From: Dichloromethanomonas sp964477085
GTDB lineage: Bacteria > Bacillota > Desulfitobacteriia > Desulfitobacteriales > Syntrophobotulaceae
Length of the DNA stretch: 64,000 bases
Assembly (NCBI GenBank): GCA_964477085.1
Contig: CAYZDF010000002.1
Coordinates: 1-64,000 of the forward strand
Direction of reading: 5' to 3'
A program made the translations under genes and the position numbers. A model generated the notes under the pieces. It did no database searches. It had not been told where the DNA came from and was given only the letters and a program-made list of their open reading frames with translations. Positions within the stretch are counted from its first letter, which is position 1; every line of letters begins with the position of its first letter. Of this stretch, positions 1 to 8,451 are shown piece by piece.

Positions 1-14
1 GAAGAGGTGATCAT

Positions 15-1013
15 ATGAAACCGATAATCAGGAATTTAATATTTATTTTTTGTTTAATAACCTTATTTGGTTGTGGCAATGAAACTGGTATCCGAATTTA
101 TCAGATGGAGCCCAGTAACAAACAAAGTAACATGATAAGCACAGACCAACCTAATGGTAAAATAACCATTGCTCTTGTGATGAAGACCTTAACCAATCCT
201 TTTTTTATCGAGATGGAAAAGGGTGCGCGAAAAGCCGCAGAGGAATTCGATATTGAGCTAATAGTTAAAACAGGTACAAAAGAAACCTCGATTGATGAGC
301 AGATCTCTATAGTAGATGATTTTATTCAAAAGAAAGTGGATGCTATTGTTATCTCCCCAGGCGGATCGGATTTAATACCTGTTTTAAAAAAAGCACAAGA
401 TACAGGAATTGTAATTATAAATATAGATAACAAACTTGATCCTGAGCTATCCAGGAAATGGGGACTGACTAATATCCCCTTTATTAGTGTTAACAATGAG
501 CAAAGTGCTTATTTGTGTGCTAAATATATTAGTGATAAGGTTACTGTTCCTACGGAAGCCATTATCCTGGAAGGAATCAGAGGTGCTACAAATGCTGAAG
601 ATCGAAAGAGGGGTGCCTTAAGGGCTTTTGGTCAAAACAAGTATATTAACGTCGTAGCCATTGAGACAGCCAATTGGAAGATAGATGAAGCATACCAGGT
701 CGTGTCCAAACTATATAAAAAGCATCCTAATATTAAAGCTATCTTTTGTGCCAATGATATGATGGCCCTGGGAGTTATTCGCTACCTGCAAGAAAACAAA
801 ATTCAAGGCGTTTGGTTAGCAGCTTATGATGCTTTAGATGAAGCCAAATTGGCTATTAAAGAAGGCTGGCTGACGGTAACTGTTAACCAGCACGCTGATA
901 AACAAGGGTATTTAGGGATAAAAAGGGCTGTCGATATTCTATCAGGAAAAACTGAGCCAACATCAGAAGAAGAATTAGTTGATGCACAGCCTATTAGCTT
1001 AGGCAATCTTTAA
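15..1013 (+). CDS. sugar-type periplasmic binding lipoprotein
   Basis: Solute-binding lipoprotein of the type I periplasmic-binding (LacI/RbsB-like, Peripla_BP_4) family, 332 aa. A basic N-terminus and hydrophobic stretch end in a lipobox (LFGC, Cys about residue 20). The mature domain starts near residue 50 with a typical first strand (KITIALVMKTLTNPFF) and contains the family motifs DAIVISPGG and FCANDMMALGV. The start is supported by GAAGAGGTG just upstream, although the window edge hides anything further up. No permease or ATPase follows. Instead a membrane c-di-GMP protein begins 20 bp downstream, so I infer that the protein presents a ligand to that sensor rather than feeding an ABC importer. 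The ligand cannot be read from the sequence. Confidence 0.85.
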   Translation: MKPIIRNLIFIFCLITLFGCGNETGIRIYQMEPSNKQSNMISTDQPNGKITIALVMKTLTNPFFIEMEKGARKAAEEFDIELIVKTGTKETSIDEQISIVDDFIQKKVDAIVISPGGSDLIPVLKKAQDTGIVIINIDNKLDPELSRKWGLTNIPFISVNNEQSAYLCAKYISDKVTVPTEAIILEGIRGATNAEDRKRGALRAFGQNKYINVVAIETANWKIDEAYQVVSKLYKKHPNIKAIFCANDMMALGVIRYLQENKIQGVWLAAYDALDEAKLAIKEGWLTVTVNQHADKQGYLGIKRAVDILSGKTEPTSEEELVDAQPISLGNL

Positions 1014-1033
1014 ACTTCTGGCGAAGGTGGCTG

Positions 1034-3364
1034 ATGATGATGGCAAACAGTACTCTTATTAGGAAATTTATCTTTTTTTTATTCGTATCCAGTATTCTTC
1101 CTCTAATCCTCTTAGGTTCTATATCATATAACGTCTCAAAAAATACTATTAACGAACAGGCAAGGCGATATACGATTGAAAACCTTGAAGAACAGAAGAA
1201 ATATATGGAATTGTTAATGGAAGAAGTGGAAAGTCTTATCGCCAATATTTCCAGCATTGAAGATATAAAGAGTGTACTCGATGAAGATATTGACAATGAT
1301 ATTTACACCAAGCTAGCTACTCAAGCCAAGATTGGGTATATTCTCAGTGGTTATACCCACTTGAATGGTTTAGTGTCGATTGATATTTTCAGCCAAAATA
1401 ACAATCATTATCACGTAGGTGACACCCTTAATGTGGAAAGTATTAACCATGAATTGAAAGATAGTATTTATCAACAAGTAGAGGACTCCTCGAAACCAGT
1501 ATCCTGGTTCGGTATTGAAGATAATGTCAACAAAAACTCCAAACACCAGAAAGTCATTACAATAGGTAAAGCCCTCAGAATCTTTGATTCCAGGACGTTA
1601 GAAGAAAAGACTGCCGGAGTGCTGTTGGTCAATTATAGTGTTGAAAGCTTTTATAGTCATTTTAGTAAAGATAACCTTGGTGAAGGCTCTTACACCATGA
1701 TTATGGATAGTAAAAATCGGCTTGTATTCTTCTCGGATAAAACAAAGTTAAGTAGTCTCGTTGATTCTTCTTTTGTCAATAAGCTGGCAGGACCTCAAGG
1801 TTCTTTCACAGAACAGATTAACGATAGACAAATGCTAATAACCTATAATCGATCAGAAAAAAGCGGCTGGCTGATAGTTAGTCTTATACCTAATCGAACG
1901 TTAATGGTTGGAAGCATCAGTATCAGAAATAACACCCTGATTATCCTGGGATTATGCCTGATCATTGTCCTATTTGCCGCGGTATTAATCTCCCGCAAAG
2001 TTGTTACACCCATTAACAGAATAACAAGCAGATTTAAACTCATCCAGCAGGGAGCAGTAGATACGTCCCTGTCCATAAACGAAACGAGTAACGACGAAAT
2101 TGGTGAACTCACAAAATGGTTTAATACCTTTATTAACAGTTTGGTAGCTAAGCAAAAGATTGAAGAAGAATTGCGTATCGCCCATCGTGATCTGGAAAAA
2201 CGTGTTGAGACTCGTACAGCTGAATTGGCTGTTACCAATCAATCTCTCCTGAAAGAAATTGCATTTCGGGAACAAAGTGAGCAGGAACTAAGGCACCTAA
2301 GTCTTCATGACACTTTAACTGGTCTCCATAATCGGTTCAGCTTTAATGAAAGAATGCAAGATCTCAAAACAAAGGCTTATTCTAACTTGAGTATAATCGT
2401 ATTCGATGTGGATGGTCTGAAACTGGTCAATGACAGTATGGGTCATCATATCGGTGATTTCCTTCTCATCAACACAGCAAATATCATTAAAGAATCCGTG
2501 AGGGAGTTTGACTTTGTTGCTCGAATCGGAGGAGACGAGTTTGCAGTCATCCTCAATACAAATGATAAGAAGGTTGTTGAGAATATCTGTGTCATAATCC
2601 GTAACGCAGTCAAGGAATATAATGAAGAGAATTCTCATCTGCCTCTTAGTATTTCTATGGGCTATTCCATTTGCCTTGGGCCCTCTCAAACACCCGATGA
2701 AATCTTTAAACAAGCAGACAACAACATGTATCGTGAGAAACTTTTTCAGAGAAACAGTACGCGAAGTGCTATTGTGAATACCATGATGAAAGCTTTAGAA
2801 GAGAGAGATTTTATTACAGAAGGGCATGTTGAACGTGTCCAGACACTCATCGTCCAAATGGGGATTAAATTGGGGTTTACAGAAAGATCTTTAACAGATT
2901 TAAGGCTCTTCTCTCAGTTTCATGATATTGGGAAAGTCGGCATCCCAGACAAAATCCTCCTCAAACCAGGTGCATTAACCCCTGAAGAAAAAACAATCAT
3001 GCAGAGGCATTCAGAAATCGGCTATCGGATTGCACAGTCTGCCCCGGATTTATCTCCTATAGCCGATTGGATATTAAAACATCATGAGTGGTGGGACGGG
3101 AGTGGATACCCGTTAGGATTGTCAGGAGAAGAGATCCCCCTCGAGTGCAGGATATTATCCATTGTTGACGCTTATGATGCAATGACAAGTGACCGCCCTT
3201 ACCGGAAGGCCATGACAAGAAAAGAAACCATTCAAGAATTGCTGAAATACGCTGGCAGTCAGTTTGAACCGAACTTGCTTCGATTGTTTATCGATATGCT
3301 GAACGAATATTATCCGGATTTGAATATCCAACAAAGAGACATATTCAATAAAAAAACTGGATGA
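1034..3364 (+). CDS. membrane sensor with HAMP, GGDEF and HD-GYP domains
   Basis: Bifunctional c-di-GMP signalling protein, 776 aa. A transmembrane helix near residues 10-32 is followed by an extracytoplasmic region (about 35-290, probably Cache-like), a second helix near 298-320, a HAMP segment beginning VVTPINRI, a coiled coil (about 375-425), a GGDEF domain and an HD-GYP phosphodiesterase domain. The GGDEF signature is intact (residues 499-503) and an inhibitory I-site REFD lies five residues before RIGGDEF. The HD-GYP motifs are complete: HDIGKVG from residue 630, HHEWW, and GYP near 691. Both synthesis and hydrolysis of c-di-GMP are therefore possible. It is probably co-transcribed with the binding lipoprotein upstream and ends in a strong terminator. 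Its C-terminal half resembles that of the protein at 56135-58849. Confidence 0.9.
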   Translation: MMMANSTLIRKFIFFLFVSSILPLILLGSISYNVSKNTINEQARRYTIENLEEQKKYMELLMEEVESLIANISSIEDIKSVLDEDIDNDIYTKLATQAKIGYILSGYTHLNGLVSIDIFSQNNNHYHVGDTLNVESINHELKDSIYQQVEDSSKPVSWFGIEDNVNKNSKHQKVITIGKALRIFDSRTLEEKTAGVLLVNYSVESFYSHFSKDNLGEGSYTMIMDSKNRLVFFSDKTKLSSLVDSSFVNKLAGPQGSFTEQINDRQMLITYNRSEKSGWLIVSLIPNRTLMVGSISIRNNTLIILGLCLIIVLFAAVLISRKVVTPINRITSRFKLIQQGAVDTSLSINETSNDEIGELTKWFNTFINSLVAKQKIEEELRIAHRDLEKRVETRTAELAVTNQSLLKEIAFREQSEQELRHLSLHDTLTGLHNRFSFNERMQDLKTKAYSNLSIIVFDVDGLKLVNDSMGHHIGDFLLINTANIIKESVREFDFVARIGGDEFAVILNTNDKKVVENICVIIRNAVKEYNEENSHLPLSISMGYSICLGPSQTPDEIFKQADNNMYREKLFQRNSTRSAIVNTMMKALEERDFITEGHVERVQTLIVQMGIKLGFTERSLTDLRLFSQFHDIGKVGIPDKILLKPGALTPEEKTIMQRHSEIGYRIAQSAPDLSPIADWILKHHEWWDGSGYPLGLSGEEIPLECRILSIVDAYDAMTSDRPYRKAMTRKETIQELLKYAGSQFEPNLLRLFIDMLNEYYPDLNIQQRDIFNKKTG

Positions 3365-3365
3365 A

Positions 3366-3401
3366 AAAACTCGCCTTCCCAAATGGGTGGGCGAGTTTTG
3401 T
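3366..3401 (+). terminator. rho-independent terminator
   Basis: A ten-pair stem AAAACTCGCC/GGCGAGTTTT, extended by CCC/GGG around an AAAT loop, starts two bases after the stop codon of the GGDEF/HD-GYP gene. The 3' arm ends in TTTTG. Confidence 0.85.
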
Positions 3402-3468
3402 TAGAATGATATTTCTTTAAACAAAGGAACAGTATAGCTGTAGTGCCCGAAGATTTACTATGCAAGCT

Positions 3469-3945
3469 TTATATCCGAATAAAGAAATAAATAATCATCG
3501 CTACTTCAGTACCAATTTTGATAACAGTACCTCCCAGAATCCCGATGAGTGTACCAACGCCAACACTAAATGCTTTCTTAACAGCTGCTCCTCGGATTAA
3601 TTCAGCTCCCACAGCACCGATAAAGGGCCCGAGGACAATACCGAGAGGTCCCAGGAAGATCACCCCGAGAATGGTTCCGGTAATGGCACCCCAGGCTGCC
3701 TGTTTACTGCCACCGAAATGTCTGGTACCTAATGCCGAAGCAAAGTAATCCACAAAAAAAAGGAAAGCCAGCACCACGCCCTGGATAAGGAAGAAGTTGA
3801 GATCTAAGGTAGTGAACTGTGTCATAAAACCATATAGGAGCATACCCGCGTAAATGAGGATGCCACCAGGTAAAATCGGAAGTATTGTACCCACAAGCCC
3901 GGCGATGAATAAGATGATGGCTAGAACGAGTGCGGTGGTATTCAA
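3469..3945 (-). CDS. DUF456 family membrane protein
   Basis: Small integral membrane protein of 158 aa with glycine-rich hydrophobic segments (LGPLGIVLGPFIGAVGAE, LIGILGGTVIKI) matching the DUF456 family, whose function is unknown. An upstream ATG (3996) is in frame, but I place the start at TTG 3945: an AGGAGG sits six bases before it and the protein then begins directly with the first membrane helix (NTTALVLAIILFIAGLVG). The gene stands alone between the terminators of its neighbours. Confidence 0.8.
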   Translation of the reverse strand: MNTTALVLAIILFIAGLVGTILPILPGGILIYAGMLLYGFMTQFTTLDLNFFLIQGVVLAFLFFVDYFASALGTRHFGGSKQAAWGAITGTILGVIFLGPLGIVLGPFIGAVGAELIRGAAVKKAFSVGVGTLIGILGGTVIKIGTEVAMIIYFFIRI

Positions 3946-4080
3946 ATTGATGACCTCCTCTAATATTATCACTCTCCTGCAAGAAAAGAATATCACAGGT
4001 TTAAGATAAACACCAAATCAAAAGCACAAAAGGCTAATGTATCAGTTAACATTTTTTGCTGGCAATAGAGTAAATAAAAT

Positions 4081-4108
4081 AACCCTTGCCAGCAATCAGG
4101 CAAGGGTT
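4081..4108 (-). terminator. terminator hairpin downstream of the por operon
   Basis: A perfect ten-pair stem AACCCTTGCC/GGCAAGGGTT with an eight-base loop. On the minus strand it is followed by ATTTTATTT, so it should end transcripts of the oxidoreductase operon. A second inverted repeat (about 4225-4252) overlaps the porB stop codon but lacks a T-run. Confidence 0.7.
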
Positions 4109-4243
4109 GTATCGTAGAGTAATTAGTCTGATTTCTTTGGGGATAATCGATTTTAAGAAATCGCCTAACTGAGATGGTAGTGTCTTATTATTAGTAATCA
4201 TTTATATTTAGATAGGCTTACTCTCGTCTATAACCTAGAAAGG

Positions 4244-5170
4244 TTACAGACGGGCCCTTCCTGCCATGAATTCCAGTCCCTTAAGGATATCATCTTCAAT
4301 ACCTGCCAGATATTCATTTTTCTGCGGGCTCTTCCACATCCAGTCATAACGGCCCTGAGCCTGAAGGTATTTCTCTGCAGGTGCTGGCTGTCTTTGGCCG
4401 GAAGCCAGGGCAGCAGTAGGAGCATTCAGAGTAAGCTTACCGTACTCGGCTTCCCACAGGAGCCAAGCCCCTGTCTGCACAGCAAGTTTACTTACCTTGA
4501 TAGTTTCCGCAGGAGGGAACTTCCAACTGGTGCAGCAGGGCATGTGGATTTCAAGATAGCGGAATCCTTTAACGGTCTTGGCTTTCTCTACCTTGCGGTA
4601 AAGGTCCATCGGATAAGCCAGGGAAGCGGTAGCTACATAGGGTGGGCGGTGTTCCAACATGAGCAGAGGGACATTCTTCTGAGTCATCTCTTTACCGGAA
4701 GGGGAAGTGGTGGTGGGAACGTGAATCGGTGTAGCTCCACTACGCTGCATTCCGGTATTGGAATAGGCTTCATTGTTATAACAGAAATGAATAAAGTCAT
4801 CATTGCGTTCAGCAGCCCCGGAAACACCCTGGAACCCGATATCATAGGTACCGCCGTCACCGACCCAGTTAAAGACAACGGGCTTCTCACCTTTAAGCCT
4901 GCCTTTTTCGTAGAGAGCATCCAAGGCCATTGACATTCCCCCGGCTGAGGCTCCACCTGACGCGAAACAGATGTTTAAGATCGGGAAGGAATAACACGAT
5001 TTAGGCAAAAGGCCCATACTGGCGACCGCACAGGAAGGGGTCATTAGGGATACGGCGTTCTCGCCGAGAGCTTTACCGACAATGCGCAGTGCGATAGTCG
5101 AAGGACAGCCTGCACAAGCACCCGTTCCGGGAAGGATATATTCATGATTGGATAAATCATTAATTTTCAT
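4244..5170 (-). CDS. porB: 2-oxoacid:ferredoxin oxidoreductase, beta subunit
   Basis: Thiamine-diphosphate-binding beta subunit of a four-subunit pyruvate/2-oxoacid:ferredoxin oxidoreductase, 308 aa, cytoplasmic. The TPP motif is clear (GDGGTYDIG followed by NNEAYSNTG), and N-terminal cysteines (CAGCP) fit the ligands of the proximal [4Fe-4S] cluster. These enzymes decarboxylate a 2-oxoacid with CoA, giving acyl-CoA, CO2 and reduced ferredoxin. It is the last gene of an operon read gamma-delta-alpha-beta; its ATG overlaps the porA stop by one base. Substrate choice (pyruvate, 2-oxoisovalerate or another 2-oxoacid) cannot be decided from sequence alone; the symbol is by family. Confidence 0.88.
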   Translation of the reverse strand: MKINDLSNHEYILPGTGACAGCPSTIALRIVGKALGENAVSLMTPSCAVASMGLLPKSCYSFPILNICFASGGASAGGMSMALDALYEKGRLKGEKPVVFNWVGDGGTYDIGFQGVSGAAERNDDFIHFCYNNEAYSNTGMQRSGATPIHVPTTTSPSGKEMTQKNVPLLMLEHRPPYVATASLAYPMDLYRKVEKAKTVKGFRYLEIHMPCCTSWKFPPAETIKVSKLAVQTGAWLLWEAEYGKLTLNAPTAALASGQRQPAPAEKYLQAQGRYDWMWKSPQKNEYLAGIEDDILKGLEFMAGRARL

Positions 5171-6297
5171 TACTTTAACACCTCCATCATTTCCTTGGCT
5201 TTGCTTACCAGGAGTGAGGCAGGTAGATCTTCGCCGCCTAAGCCCAGTGCTATACCGGTCACACGTAGATCATCTTTACGATTGAAGAGGGCTGAACGGG
5301 ACTCTTGTAAGAGTATGCCTCCTTGAGAGCCATAGACCATATTGCGGTCAAAGACCAAGAGTTTAGCACCAGCAGGTAAAACTGCATTCAGTGCTTCTTC
5401 CGGGAATGGTCGTAAGATTCGCAGTCTAAGCCCAGCAGCAGGAATTCCTTGTTCCCTTAACATATCGACCGCCAGTTCCATCTCCTTACCCATGGATCCC
5501 ATAGAGAGGAGGAAGTGGGTAGCATCTTCCGGTCTGTATACTTCAAAATGCCCACATTGCGCACGACCGCTCAATTTTTCGTATTCTTTATAAGCGTTGA
5601 GAAAAACCTCACCGGCTTTTTTCATGTCTTCGTTCAGACTATTACGGAAAGGAACATAGTTATCTGAAGGGGTAACATTACCGAACGTTCCTCCCCATTG
5701 GGGATGGAGACGCCAGGTTGGTTCATAAGGTGGGAGAAAGGCGTCTACTTTATCCTGATCCAGAGTATAGAAAGGCATAGCAGAGTGGGAGACCAGAAAA
5801 CCGTCATAATTGACCATGATTGGGATACGCACTGTCTCAGTCACTTTATACGCTAACAGGATCATGTCATATATCTCTTGGTTGGAAGCAGCAAAGAGCT
5901 GGATCCAACCGGTATCTCTCTGGGAAATCGCATCCTGGTGATCGACATACAGACACCATGGTGCACAGACCGCTCTGTTAACATTGGCCATAACCATGGA
6001 AAGTCGTCCGCCAGCACAGTAATGGAGGATCTCATGCATATATAAAAGGCCTTGGGATGAAGTTGCCGTAAATACTCTGGCACCTACCGCAGCCGCTGCG
6101 GCAACAGCACTAGCTGCACTATGTTCGGATTCCACGGAAAGATACTTAGCCTGCATGGCTCCATCCGCAATATAAGAAGCGATCTTTTCTACCACCGATG
6201 TCTGGGGAGTGATGGGGTAGGCTGCTACAAAGTCAACATTAGCGGCTTTGACAGCCAGTGAACAGGCTGCATTACCGGTATCGAATATCTTGGTCAT
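5170..6297 (-). CDS. porA: 2-oxoacid:ferredoxin oxidoreductase, alpha subunit
   Basis: Alpha subunit of the same complex, 375 aa, with the pyrimidine-binding domain first (YPITPQTSVVEKI, then ESEHSAASAVAAAAAVGAR) and the transketolase-C-like domain near residues 255-370. An in-frame start at 6339 exists, but GAAGGAGGATGGAAG ahead of ATG 6297 and a four-base ATGA overlap with the ferredoxin gene make 6297 the better choice. It is translationally coupled on both sides. Confidence 0.88.
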   Translation of the reverse strand: MTKIFDTGNAACSLAVKAANVDFVAAYPITPQTSVVEKIASYIADGAMQAKYLSVESEHSAASAVAAAAAVGARVFTATSSQGLLYMHEILHYCAGGRLSMVMANVNRAVCAPWCLYVDHQDAISQRDTGWIQLFAASNQEIYDMILLAYKVTETVRIPIMVNYDGFLVSHSAMPFYTLDQDKVDAFLPPYEPTWRLHPQWGGTFGNVTPSDNYVPFRNSLNEDMKKAGEVFLNAYKEYEKLSGRAQCGHFEVYRPEDATHFLLSMGSMGKEMELAVDMLREQGIPAAGLRLRILRPFPEEALNAVLPAGAKLLVFDRNMVYGSQGGILLQESRSALFNRKDDLRVTGIALGLGGEDLPASLLVSKAKEMMEVLK

Positions 6298-6560
6298 CTT
6301 CCATCCTCCTTCTCCATATGTATGGCGCCTTTGACACACTCAGCAGCACAGATACCACAACCTTTACAGTAGTTATAGTCGATGGTGCGGGTTTCCTTTT
6401 CGATTGCAGCTTCCGGACAATATAACCAGCAAAGAAGACAGCCGTTGCAGGCAGTCTCATTATAGACAGGTCTCTGACTTCTCCAGGTTCCTGTCAGACC
6501 GCCAGCCCCGATCACCGGCTGGGAAACAGGATAGGGAAATGTTTTAGCCATTTTGGACAC
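6294..6560 (-). CDS. porD: 2-oxoacid:ferredoxin oxidoreductase, delta (ferredoxin) subunit
   Basis: An 88-aa two-cluster ferredoxin subunit with CNGCLLCWLYCPE and CKGCGICAAEC motifs, carrying two [4Fe-4S] clusters that pass electrons from the TPP site to external ferredoxin. It overlaps porC by 17 bases and porA by four, as expected for a co-translated complex. The start MSKMAKTF lies within the end of porC; RBS-like GGAGG precedes it. Confidence 0.88.
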   Translation of the reverse strand: MSKMAKTFPYPVSQPVIGAGGLTGTWRSQRPVYNETACNGCLLCWLYCPEAAIEKETRTIDYNYCKGCGICAAECVKGAIHMEKEDGR

Positions 6561-7107
6561 CCTCCTTTACCCCTTCCTTGTGTACATTTTCATAAGCTTG
6601 GCGTGCCGCGGCGATATTGGGAAGGGCTTTGCTTTCATTCCACTGTTCCCTGATCGTTTCTTCCACAGCTGTGAAGGGTATCTCAAGAATATGGCAGAGT
6701 GCACCTAACATCGGTACATTGACGTAAGGTTCGCCACCGAAGACCAGATTATTTTGCACAGCAATCTCCACGGCACTAACCAGCCACTGAGGCCGATTAA
6801 CTGTAAGCACCTCATCGCTGTTAGCGACAATAATCCCATCATCAGCGATCCCGTCACCAAGACCAATGGACAGTAGATTGGAGCTCATTAAGACGAGCAT
6901 ATGGGGTTTGTAGGCCTGCGAGCGAACTTTAATCGGTGTATCAGCGATACGGACTGCTGCCTTGACAGCCGCTCCCCTTCGTTCAACACCAAAATGGGGC
7001 AGGGTGAGAGCTTCTTTCCCTGTACGAACTGCTGTCTTAGCTAACAGTTCGGCCAAGGTAACCACTCCCTGGCCTCCCCGGCCATGGATACGGATCTCCA
7101 ACATCAT
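6544..7107 (-). CDS. porC: 2-oxoacid:ferredoxin oxidoreductase, gamma subunit
   Basis: Gamma subunit, 187 aa, of the POR/KorC family. It starts with IRIHGRGGQGVVTLAELLA and contains the family's LPHFGVERRGAAVKAAVRI block. First gene of the porCDAB operon; AAGGAGG lies five bases before tandem ATG codons, of which the first is used here. About 500 bp of noncoding DNA lies upstream and holds its promoter together with the structured element at 7378-7537. Confidence 0.88.
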   Translation of the reverse strand: MMLEIRIHGRGGQGVVTLAELLAKTAVRTGKEALTLPHFGVERRGAAVKAAVRIADTPIKVRSQAYKPHMLVLMSSNLLSIGLGDGIADDGIIVANSDEVLTVNRPQWLVSAVEIAVQNNLVFGGEPYVNVPMLGALCHILEIPFTAVEETIREQWNESKALPNIAAARQAYENVHKEGVKEGVQNG

Positions 7108-7377
7108 CTATTCCTCCTTATTAGGCTGCAAATCTTTCATGATGAGAGCCTCTATTTATATTACTTAGACATGATTAGAATCTGCCCAAAGCCTAAAGCG
7201 CAGGCAGATCCACAATAACGCCTTTACTACTTTATTAACTATTTAGAGAAGGTATTTTTAACTTTTTATCTTAACTTTCCCATCTTATTTTGAGACCCAA
7301 CTCAAGGTGACGACTCTTGAATTGAGCAGAATGGGTCAAAAAGAATGAACCCAAAAAACTGACGGAAAACCCTGACT

Positions 7378-7537
7378 AGTCTTCGTAATGAATAGCCAGC
7401 GTCAAGCGGAGCACGGATTGCGAAGCGTGGCTGTTTCGACGGTCATAGATGACCTAGTGTCGCGGTGCCACGGATGGCAAGGAGCGACTCGCCATGGAGG
7501 GCGCAATCAGCCGAAAGCGGCTATCATTACGAAGACT
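7378..7537. repeat. 160-nt palindromic structured element with ANGGA motifs
   Basis: Seen directly: terminal inverted repeats of 19-20 bp (7378-7397 and 7519-7537, differing by one base) enclose several short hairpins on the plus strand: 7411-7421 (GCA/TGC), 7437-7462 (CGAC GGTCA/TGACC GTCG), 7466-7479 (TGCCA/TGGCA, loop CGGA), 7490-7503 (CGCC/GGCG, loop ATGGAG) and 7509-7522 (AGCCG/CGGCT). ANGGA occurs at 7413-7417, 7470-7474, 7479-7483 and 7494-7498, three of them in or closing hairpin loops. Its GC is much higher than the AT-rich flanks. It may be a non-autonomous mobile repeat, or a structured RNA; ANGGA in loops is the known recognition pattern of CsrA/RsmA. No coding potential was seen. 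The rest of the 7108-7620 space shows no gene. Confidence 0.6.
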
Positions 7538-7620
7538 GACCCGAGCAAAGTTAAGTATATATAAGATATTTAATAGATAAGTTTTCCAAGTGGGAAAGTT
7601 GAGTTTTTATATTAAAAAAT

Positions 7621-8427
7621 CTATTTTTTTACCATACGCTTGATGGTATTGAGATAATGAGAAAATACGATTCCCGGCTCTTCCAGGTCCATATTCCACC
7701 GTTTGACCCATTCCAATACAACAAAGCCAGAAAAATTATCCTGTTTAAGGTAAGATACGGCTTCAGCCACCGGAACATCTCCATAGCCAAGCATCCGATA
7801 TTTAATCCGTCCTTGGGAAACGATTGAATCTTTAACATGAACATGTTTAATCCAGGGCTTCAGAGTGTTATAGGTCTGAGACACTGTTTCCTGGAAGTAA
7901 CGATGAGGATGATGAATATCCCATAAAACAGCAAGGTTCGGATGATTAACCTTTTGGAGTAATGCACTCAAGCGTGGTGAAGAAGCAAAAATGCCGTTAG
8001 TCTCCAAGAGTAGGGTGACTTTCTTCTCGGCAGCTATAGGTAAAAGGTAAGCCAGGTTCTCTTCCAGCAAGGCCTCATCCACTTCACCAGGTTGAGGATT
8101 GGCATCACCCAATACCCTGATGTAAGGAGCATCTAAAGCTACAGCCAATTCCAAATAATCCGTGACTTCCTGAAGGGAGCTTTCTTTCTTTTCACGATCA
8201 AATAAAAATGCTCCTGTTGTCAGACAAGGAATCTGTAGCCCCATCTTCGTAAGTCTATCATAAAGATGAGGTAGGTTATCCGGAGCGAACTCTTTGACAT
8301 GGGGCAGATAGATCTCGCTGCCGATCCCCCGCAGTTCTATCCCATCATAACCTAAATCGGCCGCAGCCGTAATGATCTCTCCCCAGAGCCAACCTGGACA
8401 GCCTAAAGTAGAAAATCCAAATTTCAT
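7621..8427 (-). CDS. sugar phosphate isomerase/epimerase family TIM-barrel protein
   Basis: A 268-aa TIM-barrel protein of the xylose isomerase-like / AP endonuclease 2 superfamily. Family marks include the N-terminal FSTLGCPGW, GYDGIELRG, LLLETNG, the metal-binding WDIHHPHR and HVHVKDS, and VVLEW near the C-terminus. Members isomerise or epimerise sugars and sugar acids, or act on inositol derivatives, using a divalent metal; the substrate here is not evident. GAAAGGAGAAGGG supports the start. It follows the acyl-CoA ligase gene by 24 bp in one transcription unit. Confidence 0.8.
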   Translation of the reverse strand: MKFGFSTLGCPGWLWGEIITAAADLGYDGIELRGIGSEIYLPHVKEFAPDNLPHLYDRLTKMGLQIPCLTTGAFLFDREKKESSLQEVTDYLELAVALDAPYIRVLGDANPQPGEVDEALLEENLAYLLPIAAEKKVTLLLETNGIFASSPRLSALLQKVNHPNLAVLWDIHHPHRYFQETVSQTYNTLKPWIKHVHVKDSIVSQGRIKYRMLGYGDVPVAEAVSYLKQDNFSGFVVLEWVKRWNMDLEEPGIVFSHYLNTIKRMVKK

Positions 8428-8451
8428 TTTCCCTTCTCCTTTCGCTTTGAC

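Noticed and set aside
4225..4252. Inverted repeat over the porB stop codon as a terminator
   Set aside because: No T-run follows; the hairpin at 4081-4108 is better.
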